From Dendrobium chrysotoxum (lineage: Eukaryota; Streptophyta; Magnoliopsida; Asparagales; Orchidaceae), in contig CM034313.1 in assembly GCA_019925795.1 (NCBI GenBank), positions 90,737,663 to 90,801,662 on the forward strand: 64,000 nucleotides of DNA. Direction: 5' to 3'. Position 1 is the stretch's first letter. Each line of letters opens with the position of its first letter. Positions 13,001-25,000 of the stretch are shown piece after piece. Below the pieces are notes generated by a model. That model searched no databases. It saw nothing but the letters and a program-made list of their open reading frames with translations, and was not told where the DNA came from. The translations under genes were made by a program, and so were the position numbers.

Positions 13001-16000
13001 AGCTTTTAATGATTTATATAATAGATTAGATACTAAGGAGGGAGAAAGATATATGTATAAGCTAGCCAAACAAAGAGATAGGAGTAGTAAGGATTTAATT
13101 CAAGTGAAGTGTATTAAGGATGAAGATCAAAAAGTACTTTTCTTAGAAGATGATATTCAACAAAGGTGGATGAGATATTTTGATAAACTTTTTAATGAAG
13201 ATTGTAGGAATACAATTGACTTTAGTGACCTTAGCATCCTAAATGAAAATAAAGATTTCTGTTTTTATCGGCGTATTAGTAAAACCGAAGTTAGAGAGGC
13301 TTTAAAGAAAATGAAGTGTGGAAAAGCTGTTGGACCTGATGATATCCCAATAGAGATGTGGAAATGCTTAGGAGATGAAGGAATTTCTTGGCTAACTAAA
13401 CTTTTTAATAATATTTTGAAGACTAAAAAGATGCCAGATGCGTGGAGAATGAGTGTATTGATTCCTATTTATAAGAATAAAGGTGATGCACAAGATTGTG
13501 CGAATTATAGAGGAATTAAGTTAATGTGTCACACTTTAAAACTATGGGAGGCTGCGGCGTGATACTAATGTTTCTCAAAATCAATTTGGATTCATGCCTG
13601 GTAGGTCTACTATGGAAGCCATACATTTATTGAGAGGTTTGATGGAGAAATATAGGGAGAATAAGGAGGATCTACATATGATATTTATTGATTTAGAGAA
13701 AGCATATGATAAAGTTCCAAGAGAAGTGCTATGGAGAGTTCTTGAAAAGAAAGGAGTTAATAATGCTTATATTCAAATCATTAAAGATATGTATGAAGGA
13801 GCTACTACTTGTGTTCGAACACAAGGTGGTTTGACCAAGTATTTCCCTATTTCGGTTGGATTACATCAAGGATCAGCTTTAAGCCCATATCTTTTCGCAT
13901 TAGTCATGGATGTTCTCACTAGACATTTACAAGAGGATGTACCTTGGTGTATGCTTTTTGCTGATGATATTCTTCTTGTTGACAAGACTAAAGAGGGAGT
14001 TGAAGGTAAACTTGAAGTCTGGAGATCAACCTTAGAGTCTAAAGGTTTTCGCTTGAGTAGACCTAAAACTGAATATATGGAGTGTAATTTTAGCAGTAAT
14101 AGACCTAGTGAGGGGATTGTGACTTTGGGCGATCAAGTCATTAATAAGAGTACACGTTTTAGATATCTTGGATCTATTGTTCAGAGTGATGGTGAAATAG
14201 ATGGGGATGTTATCAGTAGAATTCAAGTTGGATGGTTGAAGTGGAGGAATGCATCGGGCTTGTTGTGTGATAGAAAAGTCCCCCTTAAACTTAAGGGAAA
14301 ATTCTATAAGATGGTGGTGAGACCTGCTATGCTTTATGGTGCAGAATGTTGGCCATTAAAAGAGAAGCACAATACTAAGTTATGTGTTGCGGAGATGAGG
14401 ATGCTTAGGTGGATGAGTGGATTTACTCTTAGAGACAGGATACGAAATGAGCATATACGTGAAAAGGTTGGAGTAGCTCCAGTGGAGGATAAGATTAGAG
14501 AGAGTCGCCTTAGATGGTTTGGTCACATAAAACGGCGGCCTTCCGATGACCCAGTTAGGAAAGTAGAGGTATTAGATTTGACTTATGTTAAGAAAGGTAG
14601 AGGTAGACCTAAAAAGACTTGGTTAGAAAATATTAGAAATGATCTTTCTCTATTAGATTTAAACGAAAATTTGACTTTGAACCGGACACAATGGAGAAAA
14701 AGGATTCATGTTGCCGACCCCACGTAGTGGGATAAAGGCTTGTTATTGTTGTACTTGACTTTGATCTAGTGATAATTACCTCTCCATGTGGTTGTGGACA
14801 TTGCAGAACTCCTCAAACGAAGTAAATCCGTTTCCTATTATTCTAATGTTTTCTTGCATTTTTTCCATCCTAATTTTGTTATTTTTCTCATGCACTCTTT
14901 TAGTAAGTTACTTGTTTTAGGATATTATTTTCTACTAAAACCTCCCCAAAATGATAATCATAAATTTTTTTATCAGTTGGTGCGTTTTTCTATGGGAGAG
15001 AGTTATGGAACATATGTTACTTGTGATATTAGTGTTTCTAAAAATCAATTTGGATTTATGCCAGGTAGGTCTACTATGAAAGCTATACATTTATTGAGAG
15101 GTTTGATGGAGAAGTATGGAGGGAATAAGGAGGATCTGCATATGATATTTGTTGATTTAGAGAAAGCTTATGATAAAATTCAATATAAGTGCTGCTATGG
15201 AGAGTTTTAGAAAAGAAAGTGGTTAATAATGCTTATATTCAAGTCATTAAGGATATGTATGCAGGAGCTGTAACTTGTGTTCACCGCAATGTAGTTTGAC
15301 CAAGTATTTTTCTATTTCAGTCGAATTTCATCTAGGATCAGCCTTAAGCCCATATCTTTTTGCTTTAGTCATGGATGTTCTTACTAGACATTTGCAAGAG
15401 GATGTACCCAGGTGTATGCTTTTTGCTGATGATATTCTTATTGATGATAAGACTATAGAGGGAGTTAAAGGTAAACTTGAATTATAGAGGTGAACCTTAG
15501 AGTCTAAAGGTTTTCGTTTGAGTAGATCTAAAACCGAATACACGAAGTAATTTTAGTAGAAATAGATCTAGTGGAGGGTTGTGCTTTTGGGTGATCAAGT
15601 CATTAATAAGAGTGCACGTTTTAGATACCTTGGGTCTATTGTTCAGAGTGATGGTAAAATAGATGTGGATATTATTAGTAGAATTCAAGTTGGATGGTTG
15701 AAGTGGAGGAATGCATCGGGCTTGTTGTGTGATAGAAAAATACCCCTCAAACTGAAGGGGAAATTATATAAGATGGTGCTGAGACTTGCAATGCTTTATG
15801 GTGCAGAATGTTGGCCATTAAAAGAGAAGCATGATATTAAGTTGAGTGTTGCAGAGATGAGGATGCTCAGGTGGATGAGTGGCTTTACTCTTAGAGACAG
15901 GATACGAAATGAGCATATACGTGAAAAGGTTGGAGTAGCTCCACGGGTAGATAAGATTAGAGAGAGTCGACTTGCATGGTTTGGTCACATAAAATGGCGG

Positions 16001-19000
16001 CCTTCTGATGACCTGGTTAGGAGAGTAGATGTATTAGATTCAGTTTATGTTAAGAAAGGTAGAGGTAGACCTAAAAAGATTTGGTTAGAAAATATTAGAA
16101 ATGATATTTCTTTATTAGATTTAAATGAGAATTTGACTCTTAACATGACATAATGGAGAAGAAGGATTCATGTAGCCGGCCCCACATAGTGGGATTGATG
16201 AGGACATCCGACCTTGGAGAGTCTACCAGAGACGTGGCCGACGATTTGCGACCACGATCGCGCCGATTTATTTTTGCGTCATTTTATGTATCTGAGTTAT
16301 TTATGCACTTTTTTCTATTTCTACTCTCACTTGAGGGCCTAGTCATATGTATGCCCTAGGAGCAAGTTTGTCTTTTATTTTTCTTTCATTGTATGAGGCT
16401 ATTTATAGAATTGGAGAAATATAGAGAGAATAAGGAGGATTTACATATGATATTTATTGATTTAGAAAAAGCATATGATAAAGTTCCAAGAGAAGTGCTA
16501 TGGAGAGTTCTTGAAAAGAAAGAAGTTAATAACGCTTATATTCAAATCATTAAAGATATGTATGCAGGAGCTATTACTTGTGTTCAAACACAAGGTGGTT
16601 TGACCAAGTATTTTCCTATTTCGGTTGGATTACACCAAGGATCAGCCTTAAGCCCATATCTTTTTGCTTTAGTCATCGATGTTCTCACTAGACATTTGCA
16701 AGAGGATGTACCTTGGTGTATGCTTTTTGCTGATGATATTCTTCTTGTTGATAAGACTAGAGAGGGAGTTGAAGGTAAACTAGAATTGTGGAGGTCAACC
16801 TTAGAGTCTAAAGGTTTTCGCTTGAGTAGATCTAAAACGGAATATATGGAGTGTAATTTTAGTAATAATAGACCTAGTGAGGGCATTGTGACTTTGGCCG
16901 ATCAAGTCATTAATAAGAGTACATGTTTTAGATATCTTGGATCTATTGTTCAGAGTGATGGTGATATAGATGGGGATATTATCAGCAGAATCCAAGTTGG
17001 ATGGTTGAAGTGGAGGAATGCATCGGGCTTATTGTGTGATAGAAAAGTACCCCTCAAACTTAAGGGAAAATTCTATAAGATGGTGGTGAGACCTGCAATG
17101 CTTTATGGTGCTGAATGTTGGCCATTAAAAGAGAAGCATAATTCTAAGTTAAGTGTTGCAGAGATGAGGATGCTCAGGTGGATGAGTGGCTTTACCCTTA
17201 GAGATAGGATACGAAATGAGCATATTCGTGAAAAGGTTGGAGTAGCTCCAGTGGAAGATAAGATTAGAGAGAGTCGCCTTAGATGGTTTGGTCACGTAAA
17301 ACGGCGGCCTCCCGATGACCCGGTTAGGAAAGTAGAGGTCTTAGATTTGACTTATGTTAAGAAAGGTAGAGGTAGACCTAAAAAGACTTGGTTAGAAAAT
17401 ATTAGAAATGATCTTTCTTTATTAGATTTAAACGAGAATTTGACTTTTAATAGGACACAATGGAGAAAAAGGATTCATGTAGCCGACCCCACGTAGTGGG
17501 ATAAAGGCTTGATGTTGTTGTTGTTGTTGTTGTATGAGGCTATTTATAAGCCCTTTGTTATTCTTTTGAAGTTAATGAATGATTATTATGAAATTCTTTG
17601 CATCCATGTGTTTGGAGAGAGCGTGAGAGTTCTTGGAGAGATTGAAGTCCCTAGGCGAGGGCATCGTAATACCCACCAATCGCAGGAAGTGTCCGGGTTC
17701 GTGGTCGTCATCGTCGCTCCCCTTCCTCCCTCCCTTCCCTTCCCCACTGTCGGCCAAAGCCCACCCTCCCTCTCTCGGCTGAACCCCGACCCAGCCCCCT
17801 TCTAGCCGCCAGCCACTCATAACCCCGCCTTTTCTCTCGGCTAAACCCCACCACCACTACAACCCCAACCGGCTACCCTCCCCCACCTCCAAATCACCAA
17901 CCCCAACCTAACCTTAACCTAGCCGCCACCTCTTTTCCCCTTCCCTTGCCTACAAAATTCAAACCTTCCATCATTACTTTCCATTCTTGACACATCCTCT
18001 TTTGGAAAGCTTTGATTACAAATCCCAATCAAAATTTTTTTTTGAATTTGAAATATTTCCTAAAATAAAAAATCTATTTTAGGAAAATTACTTAAATCAA
18101 GTCCAATCAAATTTCAAATTGGATGTGATTTAAACAATTATTCCCAATTGGATATTCTTGTTAAGGCTAGCATTTAAATCCCCTTCCTAAACCCCTCTCC
18201 CTCCAAGCATGCCGTTGGCCCCTCCTTGTGCTTCCCCCTCTCTCTCACATTAAATGCCACTTTTATTGGAGCTTCAATCAAATCTCCAACTAAGGAATAT
18301 TGTTCCTTCCCTCCCGTTATTTGAAATTTAAATTTCAAAACCCTAATCCCCTCCTATTCAAAATTTGAAATTCAACTTCAGATTTTGGGAAAGGGGATTC
18401 CCTCTCCTAGTCTTGGCCGACCAGCCATCTCCCCTCTCCACCCTTGTCCTTGGATTGATACATCTCCTAGGGAAGAAAGGGAAAGAGAAGCAACTGTCTT
18501 CCCTCTCCAATAAGTTAATAAACTTCTCTACCCATGTATGGTGGATCCAGAGTTTGACCATGGATTCATGTACGATGATCAAGGCCAAGTTGATATCATC
18601 CATTCTCCATTCTTCGACGTCAATCCGGAGGTTGATCAATTCGTGGAGGAATACGTTGAGAGAATTGTCTTCACCCTTGCTGCCGCCATCAAAGAAGAAA
18701 TCTCTTCCGTCTAGTGGTAGATTGTTTCTAAACCTTGACTAAGATAAACTAATCTTCCAAATCTTGTATCTTCCTAGTTGTTTTCAATTGTGGTCTTATT
18801 TGATTCATGAAGATAGTGTTAATTTCCCTCCGCTAAAGCCTAGTGATTTAGAGAGTTGAGTGAGGGATCTTTTCATCGTGACTAATCTCATTGTTAACTT
18901 AGGGATTTATCATTGAAAGCCTTCCATGTATACAAAGCTTGAGTAATTGACTATCTTGTGATCTTAACTTCTACGCATGTGACTTGGCCTAAGCTAGTTT

Positions 19001-22000
19001 CATCCTTTTCTTGTTTTATTTCGTCGTTTAAATCACTACAAGTCTTTAATTAATATTGCTCTCTCTAAAATTAACGCGTGCAAATTCTTATAACACATTG
19101 CCTAAACATTTAAGTTCTGCATTAGGGATAAAGGCTTGATGTTGTTGTTGTTGTGGTGGTGCTTATTTCTCTTAAATTTGTATTGGAATATCTCTACTAC
19201 AATTAACTTAAAGGTAGATATTTGATTTTGATTTTTTTTTAATAAAGTTTGATAGAGGAAGCCTTTAACTTAATGTTAGTATTGTAGACTAGGGTAGCTA
19301 GAAGAAGAATTGGGATTAGTAGAGAGAGATTATATGAAATGAAAGAGAAAATGGTAGATAAGAAGAGGAATCAATTTTCAATTCATCATTTAATGAATTG
19401 GTGAGGAATCGGGGGTGTGTTGTGAACTTGTGGAACATTTTAAATTGTTGGGCATGGGAATAGTGATTTTGTTGTGGAGTATGAGCTTTCTCTAATCTAA
19501 ACAAGGGGATAGAGAGAACGGAGTTGTCAACCTTACTCTCTCTAACCTTGCCCTTTAGAGCTTTGAACAACCTTGGAATGCCTCAAACATTGCCCAGGGG
19601 GCCTGAGCGAGAGAAAGAGAGAGACGAAGAGCTTGATTGTTACATCCTAGTGCCTCCTATTTATGAAAAAATAGGGGTCAATTCATGTTTATCAGCAATT
19701 CCAACTAGAAGTATTAATTCTGAAAATCTAGTCTAAATTTTTTGCTTCAAATTATGTATAGTCACAACTTAAATAAAGGGATTATTCCCTTAAAATTTTC
19801 CTTAAAGAGTGGCCGACCATATAGAGAAACAGGTGGAGAAAATTAGAGGGAGAATGTTGGGAGGTTTCTTTTATTTCGACCACATAAATCTCGTTCATAG
19901 CCTAATTTGGACATCAACTCCTAATTTTGAAATTGCAATTTTGCTATTTGCCCTCTCAAATTTTATTTGTTAATTTATTTTTCTTTGATTAAACTTAGTA
20001 ATTTTTTTCTCTTTAGAGCATGCTAGATCATAACTCTTTTTATGACATTTGCTCCTGTACTTATAATCAATCATAGATCAGTGATAACATAAAATAAAAT
20101 CAACGCAGTCTTTGTTAATGATGTGGATCTTGAGAAGAACATGTGAAGCAATGTGTGATTTGGCTGAGCTTATGGCTAGGCTAAGTAAAGTGAGGGCATA
20201 GAACACATGTGGGTAGTGAGCAACACTATCACAAATTACACCGGAGAGGTATGGGGGTGACTATTGGAAATGATTACTAGCAGTGGTTGTGGGATTGATT
20301 GCAATTTGTAGCATTGCAAGCCTTGCAGGATTAGGGAGGATGTTGATCAAATCTTTAAGGCGAATGGCATCAATGCGCTTGCAGATGAAGTAAAAAACCT
20401 GGATAAGTGATTGGTTCTAGATATCACAAGAATTAATGCTTGCAGCTTGTGTATAGTGTTGAGGCAAATAGAGCTTATTTCTTAGTGATTGGTTGTTGAT
20501 GAATGGAGGATGTAATTGAAAAAAGTAAGATTGCAAACAATAGGATTCTTTCGTCTCCGATACGAAATGATGTAGATTAGGGTAAAAAGAAGTGGTATTA
20601 GATATTAGGAGAGAATGATCAACGGAGGGAAGAGAGAAGAGTAAATAAGAAAATAATTGAATTTTTAATTTATCATTCAATTGATCAGAATACAACTAGA
20701 AATATCTATTAATTGACATTTAGACTTGGTTACAAGAATAAGATCAATTAAATAGAAGTCAAACTTAATGGTTTCAAATTCTAAATAATTTAAATTCAAA
20801 CTAAATATTACCCAAAAGGATAAGTAAACCTAATTCCAATTAAAATAAAGCCAAAAATCCTAATTAAATGAAAATGCTTGAAGTAAATTATAAACCTGAT
20901 TTTATGTGCTGCAACAGTTGAGTCTTTTCTGCTTATCCATGTATGTTTTTTCCATAACTTATCATTATGATTCTTTTATCTTGTCAGGCTGACAAGAACC
21001 GGATAAGCAGGAACTATCCTCCTCAATATGTGATTGAGGGAAGATTTGAAAGGATAAACCAGCATCCAGTTATGTCAGTTCTATTGTTTTCCTTTTAACA
21101 TCAATATTGATTGCTGAAGGAAGTATCGTTTTTACGGTGACTATGTAGAATGCAGGATCACATTCATTTTCTGTTGGAATATCTGAAGTCCTTAACACAA
21201 ATTTGCTGATAGAGTTGAGTGCTGATGATATTGAGTATGTATATCAAAGGTAAAACATGCTTGGGCCATACGTATATTGCTTTTATCTAATTCTTGTAAT
21301 GCTAAGTTGATTATGCTACATAAATTGTAGGATAAAATGCATAATATGGTGATAAGGAAAGTTGCATTCCAGTTAACACGTTTTTTTTGTATTGAAAACA
21401 ATTTTGTTTTTAAAATGTCAGAATGGTAAACACTAGGCCTTGATTCAGGGGAGGTATCAACTCTTGTCTGATGGCAAACTTAGTCTATCTTTATCACACC
21501 CCACATTGCCCCCTTTCGACAATCACAGGGTGCAACAGAGAAAATCATTTAATTTCTAATATTCAAGGCTCAAAATCTTATCAAATTTAATATTTTTATC
21601 ACATCCCTTTATAAAACAGAAGCATTTAAAATCTTTCCTTTATATCATAAGTTATACTTACAGAGCAATTAACCACTCAAAAATATTTTCATAAAAATAG
21701 TACACATACCTTTGCTTGGTACTCATCTCATAATATAAATTAACCTGAGTCTAGTCAGCTTTCATATCTTTAGAGTGCTTGATATGAAGACATCTTAATG
21801 GCTGTATGAAAAGAGGTATTATAAGAGAGTTCGGCCCAACATAGGAAGGTAGACTATAATTTGGGTGTTTTGGAAGCGTAGGCATGAAGGTATTGTTTTA
21901 AGCATCTATTAGGACCTCAATTTGGTTGGTTCAATCCTTAGATTGTTTTTTGGACTAGCTGTACACTATAAGCTTTGAATTATTGTCGTGAGCTTGCTTT

Positions 22001-25000
22001 TTTGAGTTATGGATACATTCTTCTCCTTTTTTTTGTATTGTATTTACATCTAAGGGAATGTATTGGTGCTTAACAGTGGTGCTCTCTTTCATTCATTGCC
22101 TATGATTGTTGCGAGTGTGGAATCATGTTTATCTGATTAGCTTCCTCCTTCCTGTGCTTGCACGCAGGGTTTGTTTGTCTTGTGTGGCTTTTAGGGGTGT
22201 AAATGAGTCGAGTCGAGTCGAGTTTTGGCACTATTGAGCTCAACTCATTAGTCGGAAAGCGACCTCGAACTCGAGGTCGTCCTACTATAAACGAGCTCGA
22301 GCCGGCTTGCGAACATCGGCGGGATTTTTTAAATATTATTAATTATTTTAATTATTTAAATATTTAAATTTTTATTAAATATTTTAAACATTTATTATTA
22401 ATTTTAAACATTAAATATTAATTTATTTTTATATTATTAAATATTTTAAACATTTATTATTATTTTTTTTAATATTTAAATTTAATAAATAAAATAAAAT
22501 TATTTTAAAAATATTAATAATCATTTGAGCTGGCTCGCGAGCTCATGAGCTGAGTTCAGTCGAGCCTCATCAAGCACGAACTCGTGAGTTCGATAAGCTC
22601 GGCTCGCGAGCCCATAAACGAGTCGAGCTCGAGTCGGCTCGGCTCACTTACACCCCTAGTAGCTTATAAGGCCTACGCATGCGGCGTTTGGCTTATGTGG
22701 AATCTTCTAGGGCTACGACTCACCTTTCATTTCTCTTCTCCAACCTACGCTCTCCCTTCAAGCAACTGAAGCAACAATATATTCCTTTGGATTCAAAGAT
22801 TGTACAACAACAAAGTTAAGAATGTGTGAAGAATTTAGAAAATCAACATCAAGTTAATAAAATGCTTAAATTCTATCATAGAAGAAGAAATAAATAAAAT
22901 TTTCAAAGATTGGGAGAACCACAACAACCGGCCGACTACAACAACTCGTTCAATTTATTTCAGCATTAAATTAGTCCCAAACCCATTTTGGTTCTTTTAT
23001 TTTACTTGTATTAAACCAGCTAGTCTAATCCTCACATAAATCCAAAATCGGTTCATTTAACCTCGATAAATAGAACCCAGTACTGTAATTGAATTCAGGA
23101 AATGAAATTTTTGCTCTTTATCTTTTTTATTCTTCTTCTAAGGAGTTTGCACCTACTCTAAAGATGTCTTTCCCCTTCCTGGCCAACCAAGAAACATAAC
23201 AAATGGTGCTCTTGTTGCACTCTATTCATTCCTCCACACAGCCACTTCTCTTATCTAGACCACGGTTTTTGTTCCTCCTGCCCGACACTATATTTCCGCA
23301 ACATCAGCTCACACCACGTTGTCTTGCCGTTCAGCCTTCATCTTCAGCACCAGCGGCCACTTGCCAACAACAACAAACAACAGCAACAAAACATCAGTCG
23401 TTTGCCTTTCTTGATCTGCAACTAGCACTGCCTTCATCAGCAAACAGCAGCAAACATCAAACACAGCAGGCATTCTGTCATCAGTACAGCCTTCAAAACA
23501 ACTGCAACTGCATCTTTCAAGAACAGCTGCATTTAACACAGCATTCTGCCTTAAGTACAGCTGCAGCTTTCAGAATCTCCATGCTACCACTTACCAGCAG
23601 ATTTTCAAGATCTGTCATTCACATACTCCTTATATAAATACCTGTTTGGTTGAAGAATTTTCCATACAGTACCAGGAAGAACTGCAAGAATATCAGCTTG
23701 ACAACTTGCACCTGAGTAAACAGCACCACCTTCAGACATCCACGCCATTACCAGGAAAACAATTCCAGCAGTCCCTCCGCCAGCATAAACAGCACCCCTT
23801 TGGCCAACTGTGGCCATTGAATGTTGCATTTTTTTCCAAGATTGCATCAGTCTCCGTTCTTTTGTTTGTTGCTAAAATTTTCATTTTAGAACATATTCTA
23901 CTAGTTCTTTTTTTCTTTTTGCTTCCAGGTAGTAATTCAAGAATCCCCATCATTTGCACGCATCAAATCACCGTGAAGAGCACTAATTTGGTGGAAGCTC
24001 TTCAAGCAATGCAAACTAATCAAGAATTATAATCTCCGAAATCCAAAAATCGCTACAACAAGCCAATGTTCAATTTGCTTCCATTGGCATATCCCTTTAA
24101 CAATTTCATGCTATCATGGATTTTGTTGACAAGAGACTTGATAGTTGTGTATTGACTGTCTACGTTACTCTACTCCATTAAGATCATTCCTCTTCCACTA
24201 GCATCCGTGATTTCGTCGGCTGAATCCGTTCTCCATATTATCCACCTTCTCCTACAAATTTCTCTTTTCTTATATCCTTGACAATTGAACTTTCTCGCTT
24301 TAAAGGATCCGAGTTTGAAATATGGATCTTTAATGCACATGATTACTTCGATTTACACAACACTTCGTGTTGGAATAGCTTCATTTCATCTTGAAGGACC
24401 CGCGACTACTTGATACCAATGATTACGCACGAAAGGTCTTTTATTTTCTTGGCCTAAATTTATTTTATCATTGTAACAATGTTTTGATATTTCTACATAT
24501 GAAGACTTACCTGACAACCTTCCAAACTAAACTAAATTCAGTTTTTAAATACTAAGCTTCTTTTGAAAAGCTTGTTTTTAAAGTTCTGAATTTATATGAA
24601 TCCACCATTATTAGTTATTTCATTTCCGGACTTAAACAAGAACTACATAAGGAACTTCAACTCGCATGTCCTACTTGTCTTTTGAATGCAATGGTACTTG
24701 CTCGATGTCATGAATCTAAAATTCAAGATTTTTTCTCTCTACAATCATCACATTGGTGCCAACCCAATCTTGCCCATCCAGCAATTGATAACCCACCTCT
24801 TACCACTCTACCACAATTAAATTCCACCCCTTCTGTCCCACCTTCTTTCCACAAGCCTAATTCCCTTAATCTTCCAATTCACAAACTCTCACCTGCATAG
24901 GTGTGGAAAAGGATTTTGTTTTAATTGTGATACAAAATTTGGTGCCCAACATCATTGCCCTAATAAATTATATTTGTTACTTAGCACTGATGACAATGAT

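Larger units (their letters stand above)
11615..14748 (+). mobile_element. RTE-clade LINE, near full length, 20-bp target duplication
   Basis: 3.13 kb, the usual size for plant RTE. It is flanked by identical 20-bp copies starting TTGTACTTGACTTTG (11595-11614 and 14749-14768). It encodes an APE-type endonuclease followed by reverse transcriptase, then a 3' end with CCGACCCCACGTAGTGGGAT and a (TTG)n-type tail. RTE elements move by target-primed reverse transcription. A 17-base deletion near 13550, seen by comparison with the copy at 52430-52480, breaks the frame between RT fingers and palm. Confidence 0.95.
16196..19124 (+). mobile_element. LTR-like TGATG element 1 with small ORF (itself interrupted)
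   Basis: Starts TGATGAGGACATCC and ends GTTCTGCATTA, flanked by 5-bp GGGAT copies (16191-16195 and 19125-19129) created inside an RTE 3' end. Without the nested RTE (16408-17529) it is about 1.79 kb. The 5' part matches 59197 onward, including GGCTATTTATA, AATGAATGA and GTGTCCGGGTTCGTGG. The TG start and 5-bp duplication are those of an integrase product, hence a solo LTR or a small retroelement. Confidence 0.8.
14990..19153 (+). mobile_element. 5'-truncated RTE LINE, split by a nested LTR-like element
   Basis: RT sequence runs from 14990 to 16195. It is interrupted in the 3' terminal GTGGGAT and resumes at 19125 with GGGATAAAGGCTTGATGTTG and (TTG)n. Several frame breaks are present (near 15210, 15290, 15485, 15550). 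The flanks GTTGGTGCGTTTTTCT (left) and GTGGTGCTTATTTCTCT (right) look like a decayed target duplication. Confidence 0.85.

Noticed and set aside
23203..23637. 144-codon Gln/Ser-rich ORF as a possible gene
   Set aside because: Starts 2 bases after an LTR in a decayed gypsy element and is low-complexity; kept only as internal leader sequence.
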